Source: JADHUC01 sp964617665
Lineage (GTDB): Bacteria; Planctomycetota; Planctomycetia; Pirellulales; Pirellulaceae
NCBI GenBank assembly: GCA_964617665.1
Contig: CAZUAH010000352.1
Coordinates: forward strand, 1-14,293
Direction: 5' to 3'
Length of the DNA: 14,293 bases
The notes below the pieces were generated by a model. The model saw nothing but the letters and a program-made list of their open reading frames with translations. It made no database searches and had not been told where the DNA came from. Position 1 is the stretch's first letter. Every line of letters starts with the position of its first letter. Of the stretch, positions 1-6,617 are shown in pieces. Made by a program: the position numbers and the translations under genes.

Positions 1-567
1 AAATCCGAGCCGCTACTTCATGGCCACGCGCTCGCAGAGTGCGCCGCCGGACGAGCGAAGTGCCGCAAATGCTGCAGAAGTTGCCGTCAGCGGGATTGCC
101 ACACTGAGAACAGAACATTGCAGACTCCTCGTTATGCAATCAAGATCGCTTCTTGTTCCGTTTGCAAGCCCTTGGCCTCATAAACTGCCACTCGCGAGGG
201 CTTAACAGACCAGTTCCGTTTCCCGAGCGCGAGGAGTCTAGTCTGAACGAGACGGTGGAACAATATCGAATTGCAGAGAGGAGATTCCGAGCCTGGCGCC
301 ACCAGAATCGCATGAAAAAACCCGGCTGCCGTGATGTCGGAACGGGCAGCCGGGCGGAGGAAAAACGCAAGCTCTAGCAGATTTAACCGAAACTTCGCAT
401 CGAGTCTTAACCGAGACTCGGGCCGACGGAAGATGCGACGAGGGATCGAGGGTGAAGGTGGGCTTCGACAGAGAAGCGATAAGCCACGTTAGCCTGTGGA
501 TCTGGGGCTCTCGCGTTTGCTGGGCGATGTATGCCGGTGAAGGCTATCAGCCGGCCGTTGCTACTAC
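1..567. other. Gene-free stretch before the STAS gene
   Basis: I find no convincing coding sequence here. The open frames on both strands overlap one another, lack ribosome binding sites and look like composition artefacts. The stretch holds a minus-strand intrinsic terminator (315-354) and a nested hairpin: inner arms CGAGTCT (401-407) and AGACTCG (414-420), outer arms TCGCATC (395-401) and GATGCGA (432-438). The terminator probably ends transcription from the minus-strand STAS gene, leaving a 3' untranslated region of about 210 bases that would contain the nested hairpin. Confidence 0.5.
315..354 (-). terminator. Intrinsic terminator, minus strand
   Basis: A perfect 10-bp stem, CCCGGCTGCC (321-330) with GGCAGCCGGG (345-354) and a 14-nt loop, is preceded on the plus strand by six A residues (315-320). 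Read on the minus strand this is a GC-rich hairpin followed by a T6 tract. It is the natural end for the STAS gene transcript. Confidence 0.8.
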
Positions 568-1059
568 TCAGAGATGGAGTTCTGCCGAGTTCGAGGATCT
601 CTTGCCAAGAGAGGCCAGCGCGGCCTTTTCGTCTATGGCCACATTCAAGAGCGAGTCCAGACCGGTGAAAGCGAACGTTTCGTGGAAATGCTGGTTCAAC
701 CCGCAGAGAATGAGCGCACCTTTGTGATGTTGAATCTGTTTGTGCAAGACTGGCAGCCTACCAAGGAAGAGGCTCGGCACAGCCTCAAGGTGCGACAAAT
801 CAACGACAACTCGGGGTATGCCCTCGTCGCGGGCCAGTAAATCCACCAGATCCACGATCTCGGTCTGCTCCGGTGTTCTATCGGGCAAAACACTAAGAAC
901 GGCGACATCATCCTCCGTTTTCTTTCGACACCACAGATAGTAGCCGCATTCCGGGCAGTCGTCGTCGCTGAAGGACAACACCGGATCATCGGGCAGACGC
1001 AGGTCACACACGGGACAGTGATGCGATACGTTCGTTTGTTCTTCGGTTTGTGTTTTCAT
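568..1059 (-). CDS. Zinc-ribbon plus STAS-domain protein
   Basis: A 163-residue cytosolic protein with two parts. Residues about 15-44 carry a zinc ribbon with Cys15-x2-Cys18 and Cys35-x2-Cys38, plus Cys44. Residues about 52-151 resemble a STAS domain of the anti-sigma-factor-antagonist type: VVVDLSHLEAVPS, with Ser96 near the place of the usual phosphorylated Ser/Thr, then LILCGLN and a TGLDSLLNV helix. Such domains normally bind a kinase or anti-sigma partner and switch on phosphorylation; that role here is family inference. I prefer the ATG at 1059 (MKTQTEEQ) to the in-frame ATG at 1074 because the upstream one would lie against a GGCCTG/CAGGCC hairpin (1075-1090); neither has a strong Shine-Dalgarno. 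No partner gene is adjacent. A minus-strand terminator lies about 210 bases past the stop. Confidence 0.75.
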   Translation of the reverse strand: MKTQTEEQTNVSHHCPVCDLRLPDDPVLSFSDDDCPECGYYLWCRKKTEDDVAVLSVLPDRTPEQTEIVDLVDLLARDEGIPRVVVDLSHLEAVPSLFLGRLPVLHKQIQHHKGALILCGLNQHFHETFAFTGLDSLLNVAIDEKAALASLGKRSSNSAELHL

Positions 1060-1895
1060 GGCGTTGGGCGACACGGCCTGAGAGCAGGCCAGTGGGAATC
1101 AACCGTGGTCTTGCCGGACCGAGGAGCGAGCCCAATGAGGCGTGGCCAGCACAGCAAAACCTACCTCATTGGAGCGTAGGTCATACAAATCGCACAGCGA
1201 AGGCGAAAATATCGCACCCTAACGGATGCGGGAAGAATGACTTCGGTGTTTGATGGTAGCGGAAGTCGCCCAGACTTTCGGCATGGTTGCTCTACCGAAA
1301 CCCCTGACGAGTTCCGCTGCGGTGGGGGGGCTTCCTGGGCCAATCTGAAGGAGGTATGCGGGCTAGACGGATGCGCTGTGGACAAAAAAAGGCCACGTTG
1401 GTTGCCGGGGGGGCTAGGTCAACCAACGCGGCCCGAAGTAACGAGGGTGGGAGATTATCGATGCCGAACATTAGCGTCAAGATCAATCGTCGCGACGATT
1501 CCTTTGGCTATGTAGGCGTCACTCGCAACGTACTGCCGTCGGATCTACCTCTCGGCGGCGCATTCGTGTGATGAGGTGAGAGTGCAGGATCGTGGACTGG
1601 GAGTATGCGTTGCGGATATGCCAAAGCGGCAAACCAATGCCGGCGCACCGACTCCTGAGGGCCCGCGTCCGCTGCCTTGATCTACGCGTGCGTTCGAAAG
1701 AACTCCGGAATTTTACCATGTCGTTACAAATAAACTGCTGTCTTCGGCGTTATTACTACTGAGGCCACGTTGTGCGGAGATGCTCTAGCACGGGGTCGGC
1801 ATTCGCGATGCCTTGCCCTCAGGGGGATTACTGCCGCGCTGGATTCGGATGCGACTGTTGGCGAACCGCTTCGGAGTACGCAAGGGGAGGTGACG
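1060..1895. other. Long stretch with no supported gene
   Basis: About 830 bases without a gene I can support. The best small candidate is a 36-codon plus-strand frame at 1461-1571 (start MPNISVKINRRDD), which lacks a clear ribosome binding site. A strong minus-strand terminator sits at 1384-1433. The promoter and 5' leader of the 1896 gene must lie in the right part, but I could not identify a good -35/-10 pair. Confidence 0.4.
1384..1433 (-). terminator. Intrinsic terminator, minus strand, with no obvious gene
   Basis: Stem arms CGTTGGTTG (1396-1404) and CAACCAACG (1420-1428) are extended by GGCC (1391-1394) and GGCC (1430-1433) past one A/C mismatch. Seven A residues at 1384-1390 become a T7 tract on the minus strand. 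No minus-strand gene is recognisable in the 460 bases upstream of it on that strand, so it may end a small untranslated transcript. Confidence 0.7.
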
Positions 1896-2252
1896 ATGAC
1901 GCAGAGATTGCTCTATCTTCTTCGCCCTGCTAGAGAGCATCCAAGTGGGGTGGCGTTTGCGATGCTCTGCATGTTTGTAATGGCAGTTTCGGTTCATGAC
2001 GCGATGCTCGTTGTTCTCAATGCCGACGTCATTCTTGAGGTCGAGCGCAATCCGGTCGGCAGGTGGCTTATCGAACTCCAACGTGGAGACGTCTGGCTGT
2101 TCGTGCTGACGAAATTCCTGGGAACGGCGGTTGTTTGCTCAATTCTTGTCATGATGTATGAATTTCGCGTTCGCCATGGCTTGCTCGCGGTAGGAGGAGT
2201 GGCATCTTTTCAGATGATACTTCTCTGCTATCTCACGTTCGGGAGCGTTTGA
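1896..2252 (+). CDS. Small multi-pass membrane protein
   Basis: A 118-residue hydrophobic protein with three likely membrane segments: about residues 20-42 (FAMLCMFVMAVSVHDAMLVV), 68-88 (WLFVLTKFLGTAVVCSILVM) and 97-116 (LAVGGVASFQMILLCYLTF). The middle contains a charged ERNP..RWL stretch like that seen in small DUF5658-type proteins; that family match is a suggestion from memory of the pattern. The ATG at 1896 is chosen because GGGGAGG lies 6 bases upstream; the open frame runs further 5' but without a start signal. The stop codon overlaps the start of the WD40-like gene (TGATG), so the two are probably co-transcribed and translationally coupled. No function can be read from the sequence. 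Confidence 0.75.
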   Translation: MTQRLLYLLRPAREHPSGVAFAMLCMFVMAVSVHDAMLVVLNADVILEVERNPVGRWLIELQRGDVWLFVLTKFLGTAVVCSILVMMYEFRVRHGLLAVGGVASFQMILLCYLTFGSV

Positions 2253-3457
2253 TGAGACGGCGAGGCTTGTCCGGGCGACCAGTCCTGCGACGCGCTGCCC
2301 GATTCCTGTGCTTGTTTTGCGCCTTCTCGGCGGCCATCGGCCTGATGGCTTTCGGCGAAGCCCTCGTGCTGTGGCTTGGAGGGACGGATTTCGTGAACAA
2401 ATCCTCGCCGCAGAGGATCTGCATCGGCGATTTCTCTATCTCTGCCGATGGAAAATGGGGGGTATCGCGAATCATGTTTCGCAGCACAGCACAACCAGGT
2501 GTTGTCTACGATGTAGTCATGCACAACCTGCGCGGCCAGGATGCAGTCCGGCTGCACGTTAGCCATCATCGCCCCTCATGTGTTGCGGTCTCACCGGTTG
2601 CGGATGTCGTCGCCATCGCGTGCTGGGACGGGGCAATCCGTGTTTTGAACACTTCGCCTGATCGCGAGGCATGGCTCTCCACGGCCCATGCCCGATTGCG
2701 GCTATTTACCCGTGCTTCCGAAGGCCTCCATTGCGTTGTGTTCTCACCAGACGGTAGCCTTCTGGCTGCGACCGGAACGCGCTTCACTTGGGTTTGGCGA
2801 TGGCCAGACGGCAAACTACTGCAGGAGTGGGCGCACGAGGCCGGCAAAACGAGATTCCTGTCGTTCTTGCGCGATTCTCGACGTGTTCTTCTGCCTGGTC
2901 CACAGGGGAAGGTGCTCCTTCGTGACGCGTACACCGAACAGACAACAGAAGTAATCTCGCCTGACGACGAGGGTTATGTGGTTGATGTAGCCGTCTCTCC
3001 CAATGCACAGATTGCGGCCTTCGCCGACTCCTATGGAAGAGTGCGCGTGCATAGCCTCGCGAACGACGAGGAGTTGCGGTGTCAGGCCACTTGCGGGCGG
3101 AAAATCGCGGTTTCTCCGGATGGACGGTTTCTGGCGACTGATTACTGCACCGTCGGTGACGGTGGTTCTTGGAGGATCAATGTTTACGATGCGTCCAGCG
3201 GGCAGCATCTGCGTCAACTGACTGAACACACTGTTCCCATCACGCGACTTGCCTTTTCGTCCGACGGCCTGCTTTGCTCGTGCGACGCTCGGGGCGTCAT
3301 TCGCGCATGGAACATCGAAGGCCACCGCGAGCAATGGTGCTTTTCCATGCTTGAGTGGGCGTCGAGCGACCGATTCTTCGAAGAGGCTCCAACGGCGGCA
3401 AGGGCAGTCGACCAAGCGGGAGATGGTGGCCGCGCGAGCGAAGGAGATCTTCGATAA
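2252..3457 (+). CDS. Membrane-anchored WD40-like beta-propeller protein
   Basis: A 401-residue protein. Residues about 17-43 form a hydrophobic N-terminal segment (signal anchor or two short helices) after an Arg-rich start. The rest contains about six WD-like blades, at residues 109-133 (VAVSPVADVVAIACWDG), 160-184 (CVVFSPDGSLLAATG), 202-225, 245-269, 285-313 (IAVSPDGRFLATD) and 329-354 (ITRLAFSSDGLLCSCDARG). Such propellers usually serve as interaction scaffolds; no partner is evident. The start overlaps the stop of the upstream membrane-protein gene; a TTG one codon earlier is the alternative. The last 25 residues are Ala/Gly/Glu-rich and unlike a blade. In another frame the same DNA reads REMVAARAKEIFDKRR, which looks more protein-like, so a frameshift or fused relic at the 3' end is possible. 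Confidence 0.75.
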   Translation: MRRRGLSGRPVLRRAARFLCLFCAFSAAIGLMAFGEALVLWLGGTDFVNKSSPQRICIGDFSISADGKWGVSRIMFRSTAQPGVVYDVVMHNLRGQDAVRLHVSHHRPSCVAVSPVADVVAIACWDGAIRVLNTSPDREAWLSTAHARLRLFTRASEGLHCVVFSPDGSLLAATGTRFTWVWRWPDGKLLQEWAHEAGKTRFLSFLRDSRRVLLPGPQGKVLLRDAYTEQTTEVISPDDEGYVVDVAVSPNAQIAAFADSYGRVRVHSLANDEELRCQATCGRKIAVSPDGRFLATDYCTVGDGGSWRINVYDASSGQHLRQLTEHTVPITRLAFSSDGLLCSCDARGVIRAWNIEGHREQWCFSMLEWASSDRFFEEAPTAARAVDQAGDGGRASEGDLR

Positions 3458-3594
3458 GCGGCGGGCCCAAGCAAAACCGGCCACACCGCCCAAAGGTTGC
3501 CAGTGACGTGGCCCATCCATCATCGACACCGAACACGATGTTTGATACGTCCCGAGGCGGGCGCAGGAGAGGGGGAGAGCGAGGTAACAGAACG

Positions 3595-3822
3595 TCACTT
3601 ATCGGATTTCGATGAGAGTGCGAAGCCGATGAGGATAAGGGCAATCGCGACTAACCAGTCCTGCAGCAGAGATGTCGGTGTCCATATGTAATATGTCCAG
3701 CCTACAGAACCATGTTGGAGTATTTCGACAAACTGCCACATCGCAGCTCCCGAGCGTATCAATGCAATCGGCAACAAAACGAAGCCTGCAACGATGACCA
3801 GTTTTGCACACAGGTTTCCCAT
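3595..3822 (-). CDS. Small two-helix membrane protein
   Basis: A 75-residue protein starting MGNLCAKLVIVAGFV, with one hydrophobic segment at about residues 6-25 and another at about 53-70 (WLVAIALILIGFALSSK); the linker contains VGWTYYIWTPTS. The ATG at 3822 is preferred over an in-frame ATG at 3867 because GGAG lies 8 bases upstream of it and a 15-residue Arg-rich extension is avoided. It is convergent with the WD40-like gene, with about 140 bases between them. A bidirectional terminator hairpin at 3924-3965 lies upstream of it. No family or function is recognised. Confidence 0.6.
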   Translation of the reverse strand: MGNLCAKLVIVAGFVLLPIALIRSGAAMWQFVEILQHGSVGWTYYIWTPTSLLQDWLVAIALILIGFALSSKSDK

Positions 3823-3923
3823 GTTTGTTCTCCGCGAAGAAGGATACCGAGTACGAATACGCATCATCCAGTCTAACGGGCGGTAGGAGCAGATGCGACA
3901 AGGACGCGGGGCGACAAGAAACG

Positions 3924-3965
3924 AAAAACGCCGCGCCAGCTACGAGCCAGCGCGGCTGCGTTTTT
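3924..3965. terminator. Bidirectional intrinsic terminator
   Basis: Outer arms AAAAACG (3924-3930) and CGTTTTT (3959-3965) and inner arms CCGCGC (3931-3936) and GCGCGG (3950-3955) make a 13-bp stem with a 3-nt bulge (3956-3958) and a 13-nt loop. The A5/T5 ends allow termination in either direction. Confidence 0.75.
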
Positions 3966-4277
3966 GGGTGAGAATTCACCGTTGAACACGACGTTGTGGA
4001 AACGGGGTACGCAACAAAACCAGCCACGTGCCCAAGGATGCGAGCGGCGGGGCCCATGTGCAACTGGTTGATGTCGTTGGCCGCGCGATGTGAGGATGAA
4101 TATGAGTAACCGGTTTCCGGTAGAACACCGGTCGGGCGCGGGGCAAGAAACTGAAGACGGCCGAGGGACCCCCAAGGGGGTGTCAGAATTCCTGTGTGCA
4201 CTGTGCGCGCGCTTTGGGCGTAGAATAGACCAAAACAGACTCCAGACAGCCTAGTGAGCGCCTCGGCCAGCGCATTG

Positions 4278-4313
4278 AGAAAGCCCCAATTCCCTTAGAA
4301 ATCAGGGCTTTCT
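4278..4313 (-). terminator. Terminator downstream of the tRNA 3' end
   Basis: Perfect 9-bp arms AGAAAGCCC (4278-4286) and GGGCTTTCT (4305-4313) with an 18-nt loop start 5 bases beyond the tRNA 3' end in the minus-strand direction. The stem ends in TTTCT on the minus strand. It is the likely original terminator of the tRNA transcript and marks the chromosomal side of the junction. Confidence 0.6.
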
Positions 4314-4317
4314 GAAG

Positions 4318-4359
4318 CGAGGCCGACGGGACTCGAACCCGCAACCACTGGATCGACAG
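4318..4359 (-). other. tRNA 3' fragment, probable attachment site
   Basis: Read on the minus strand this is the 3' part of a tRNA. It has an anticodon-loop-like CTGTCGA (4359-4353), TCCAG, a 5-base variable loop TGGTT, T-stem GCGGG, T-loop TTCGAGT, CCCGT, the acceptor 3' strand CGGCCTC and discriminator G, with no encoded CCA. If the loop is placed correctly the anticodon is GTC (Asp), but G37 is unusual, so the identity is tentative. The 5' anticodon strand does not match beyond two bases, and no GAGGCCG acceptor partner is found upstream of it on the minus strand. A truncated tRNA 3' end beside its terminator is typical of one end of a tRNA-integrated element; the intact gene would lie at the other end, outside the window. 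Confidence 0.7.
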
Positions 4360-4532
4360 TCATTCAGTCGTGTTCGGTTAGGATTCGGATACCGTTAGAA
4401 TAAAGGAAACAGCGGTTTCACCGGAAACGGACTTCACCCCAACATAGCCTGATGAGGGCAAAACTGGGTACATGTTTCCCGACTGTACCCACTTTTTGAA
4501 ATTGCCGAGCGCGGCTGATCCCCGCATCGGCT

Positions 4533-4600
4533 GGCCGGTTGTCGCGACACACTGTCCCGTGGCAACCGGTCGGCCACTCGGCTGAAAGGACAGTGAGATG
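4533..4600 (+). promoter_or_regulatory. Interlocked inverted repeats over the ribosome binding site
   Basis: Two inverted repeats alternate just before the 4598 start codon: CCGGTTG (4535-4541) pairs with CAACCGG (4563-4569), and CACTGTCC (4550-4557) pairs with GGACAGTG (4588-4595). The order A-B-A'-B' is that of an H-type pseudoknot. The last arm includes the AAAGGA Shine-Dalgarno, so pairing would block translation. A GTCTG-A-CAGAC palindrome follows at 4600-4610. Protein operators are an equal alternative. Confidence 0.35.
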
Positions 4601-5254
4601 TCTGACAGACTCAAAGAGCGAGCAGCTCAGAAACTTCGCGAATTTGCCGTATTGCTGGAAGGCGAGTTCTTGCCGGCCGTCGTCGAACAGCGAGTTGCTG
4701 ACTTGGGACCTGACCTGGGGGCCATCTATCGCGATCACAAGGCCAAATCTGATGGCCTGTGCGATTTCATCAAGTCGGTGATTTGGTCACTCGAAGGCAT
4801 GACCGTAAACGGGCGAACCGAGATGATAAGGTCAGCAAAGAAAGCGGCGATTGAACTCAACGAAGGCTGCGCGGCGGATGAACAAGTCAGTTGGCGGGAC
4901 GTCGTGAGGCTGCCCGTAGCAGATCGTGATTTTCTTCAGCGGACCGCGCGGCAACTGGTGGATCTTGCGGATCGGCTGGACGTTGTACGACTGGCCGCGA
5001 CGGATGACGTGACAGAACAGCCTCAGGGCTCGCAAACGAGCGCCAACAGCGCCAACAAAACTGAAGTATTTCCACACGGCGATCCCTCGAATATCTACGT
5101 GAAAGATCTAGGGTATCAGCTGGAAGCAATGAAAGGCGGCAACAAGTCTAGAAACGAGATCGCACGGGAATTCGTTGCTGAAAAGAACATTCCCGGCCTG
5201 AAGTGGCGAAGCCTGCTTGCGATGGCCGAGAGGGCCATGAAGCAAAAAGACTGA
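4598..5254 (+). CDS. Unknown 218-aa element protein
   Basis: First gene of the element, not recognised. It is mostly polar and helical. Residues 1-75 are charged (MSDRLKERAAQKLREFAVLL), and residues 76-135 contain VSWRDVVRLPVADRDFLQRTARQLVDLADRL, a likely amphipathic helical pair. A short linker with a SANSAN repeat (148-153) is followed by residues about 170-215 with KSRNEIAREFVAEKNIPGLKWRSLLAMAERA split around a turn, which could be a DNA-binding helical unit. The ATG at 4598 has AAAGGA 8 bases upstream. The linker repeat is encoded by two tandem GCGCCAACA sequences that recur right after the stop codon, so the protein could be an autoregulator or replication-control protein; that is inference only. 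Confidence 0.6.
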   Translation: MSDRLKERAAQKLREFAVLLEGEFLPAVVEQRVADLGPDLGAIYRDHKAKSDGLCDFIKSVIWSLEGMTVNGRTEMIRSAKKAAIELNEGCAADEQVSWRDVVRLPVADRDFLQRTARQLVDLADRLDVVRLAATDDVTEQPQGSQTSANSANKTEVFPHGDPSNIYVKDLGYQLEAMKGGNKSRNEIAREFVAEKNIPGLKWRSLLAMAERAMKQKD

Positions 5255-5283
5255 GCGCCAACAATCTCAAATTGGCGCCAACA
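5040..5283 (+). repeat. GCGCCAACA short repeats (iteron-like)
   Basis: The 9-mer GCGCCAACA occurs four times in 244 bases: 5040-5048, 5049-5057, 5255-5263 and 5275-5283. An inverted TTGGCGC at 5272-5278 creates the palindrome TTGGCGCCAA (5272-5281) and a 7-bp hairpin with 5255-5261. Two copies are within the end of the 218-aa gene and two just after its stop. They may be binding sites for an element-encoded regulator or a replication initiator. Confidence 0.4.
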
Positions 5284-5329
5284 CACCTCTACTTTCGTCT
5301 GTACGAACGCTCCTACGCACGTAAAACAT

Positions 5330-5358
5330 AGATACCGTCAGGCGGTTGAACGGTATCT
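5330..5358. promoter_or_regulatory. Inverted repeat upstream of the small HTH gene
   Basis: Perfect 9-bp arms AGATACCGT (5330-5338) and ACGGTATCT (5350-5358) with an 11-base centre lie 26 bases before the ATG at 5385. No T-tract follows, so an operator is more likely than a terminator. The 70-aa helix-turn-helix protein encoded next is a natural candidate to bind it. Confidence 0.4.
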
Positions 5359-5384
5359 GAATTCTAAACGTGAAGGAGCGAAAA

Positions 5385-5597
5385 ATGACGACTCTCACTG
5401 TCCAAGACAGCGGCATCATCGAGCCGCATATTCTGTACACGCTCGACGAAGCGAAGCGGCGGTTGGGCTGGGGCGCGCACGCCATGCGAATGGCCCGACG
5501 GGCTGGGCTCAATGTTCGCTACACCGGTCGGCGCGGCTACGTCCTGGGGCGCGACATCATCGAGCACATCCAGCAGCACAGCCGGGATTCGAAGTGA
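5385..5597 (+). CDS. Excisionase-like helix-turn-helix protein
   Basis: A 70-residue protein with one MerR/excisionase-type winged helix. The segment YTLDEAKRRLGWGAHAMRMA (18-37) is the helix-turn-helix, RYTGRRGYVLGR (45-56) is the wing, and DIIEHIQQH a closing helix. Proteins of this size in integrated elements often act as recombination directionality factors or small regulators. The ATG at 5385 has AAGGAG 7 bases upstream; a GTG five codons earlier would leave the ribosome binding site inside the gene. An inverted repeat just upstream (5330-5358) may be its operator. The next gene starts 50 bases later in the same direction, so they are probably co-transcribed. Confidence 0.7.
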   Translation: MTTLTVQDSGIIEPHILYTLDEAKRRLGWGAHAMRMARRAGLNVRYTGRRGYVLGRDIIEHIQQHSRDSK

Positions 5598-5647
5598 TCG
5601 GCGAGGCCGCGGAAGTGGACGAGGGCAACGGCGGGGAGTGAGACGAC

Positions 5648-6559
5648 ATGAGCACAGAAGATCCTGTTGAGCAACTGAATCTGTCCGACATCATCGAGTG
5701 CATCCAGATGCGTGTTGAGATGTCGAAGGAGACTATTGCCGACTATCAAGATCAACTGCGCAAGAAGGCGGGAATGCCACCGGTCAAAGGCGTGCGCAAC
5801 GAAGCCGGCATTTGGATCTACGACGGGAACCACACAATTGAAGCCGCCCGCCGCAACGGGCAGAAGACAGTTCAAGCCGTGTTCAAAGAGGGCGGTCGCC
5901 AAGACGCCGTCCTGCTGGCCGCCGGTGCTAACCACGATCATGGGTTGCGACGCACCCATGAGGATCTGCGCAACACGCTGAAACTCCTACTGGCGGTCAA
6001 GGAGTGGGCGAACCGGTCGGATAACTGGTTGGCCAAGTCTATCGGATGCTCAAATCACTTCGTTGCCAAGTGGCGTCCAAAGCTGAGCACTTGGAACGTT
6101 CCAAGTGAACGAGAGACTGCCGACGGGCGCATGATGAACACGACCAACATCGGCGGCGCGTCTACCAGCGAGGAGTCCGAAGAACCTAACCCGGCCACCT
6201 TCCACCAAGATCGTGATGATCCGGTCGAGCGAGCGGCAGTCGATGATTATGAAGCTGACGCTGATGACGACCACGACATCGACCCGGAAGCGATCGAAAC
6301 CCTCCATTCCTTCGGCATTGATGTCGCACAGTGGTTTCTATCCAACATCACGTCCTTGAGATCCGTGCAGCATGACCCCGTGCTACATCCCGCGATCGAC
6401 TCCTTTGTCGAGGCGCACACCCGTCTCTTCTCAGCGGTTGGCGATATCGTGGCAAAGATCCCCAAGTGCGGCACGTGCGGATGGTTGAGACCCGAACAAG
6501 TAGACGGGCGCGGGCGGTGCAAGGAATGCAAGACCGAAGTGGAGTATGACGCAGAGTAG
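5648..6559 (+). CDS. ParB-like protein with C-terminal zinc ribbon
   Basis: A 303-residue protein. Residues about 15-95 resemble a ParB/Srx N-terminal domain, with IQMRVEMSKETIADYQDQL then IWIYDGNHTIEAARRNG (55-71), the counterpart of the D-G-x-H-R-x-x-A motif. Residues about 100-145 form a helical part with a likely helix-turn-helix (NWLAKSIGCSNHFVAKWRP). An acidic linker (about 175-215) follows, then helices, then a zinc ribbon with Cys274-x2-Cys277 and Cys291-x2-Cys294. Family members bind DNA in partition, transcription control or plasmid/phage replication; which applies is not visible, and no ParA gene is present. The ATG has GGGGAG 9 bases upstream. It sits between the small HTH gene and the primase gene. 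Confidence 0.75.
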   Translation: MSTEDPVEQLNLSDIIECIQMRVEMSKETIADYQDQLRKKAGMPPVKGVRNEAGIWIYDGNHTIEAARRNGQKTVQAVFKEGGRQDAVLLAAGANHDHGLRRTHEDLRNTLKLLLAVKEWANRSDNWLAKSIGCSNHFVAKWRPKLSTWNVPSERETADGRMMNTTNIGGASTSEESEEPNPATFHQDRDDPVERAAVDDYEADADDDHDIDPEAIETLHSFGIDVAQWFLSNITSLRSVQHDPVLHPAIDSFVEAHTRLFSAVGDIVAKIPKCGTCGWLRPEQVDGRGRCKECKTEVEYDAE

Positions 6560-6617
6560 GACGGACACCATGACCACGGCAGCGGCCGAACAGGATTCGA
6601 AGTAGGAGCTGGCACGG

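Larger units (their letters stand above)
3823..4317. other. Gene-free stretch ending at the tRNA fragment
   Basis: No coding sequence is supported. The stretch contains the bidirectional terminator at 3924-3965, a tight ACCCCC/GGGGGT inverted repeat (4168-4173 with 4176-4181), and the tRNA-distal terminator at 4278-4313. A promoter for the minus-strand small membrane protein must lie near 3830-3920, but no consensus boxes stand out. Confidence 0.45.

Noticed and set aside
2566..3644. Several antisense open frames across the WD40-like gene
   Set aside because: They are rich in Arg, Ser and Pro, overlap a clear propeller protein and lack start signals.
4318..4400. Complete tRNA gene
   Set aside because: No acceptor 5' strand, D-arm or paired anticodon 5' strand is found on the 5' side.
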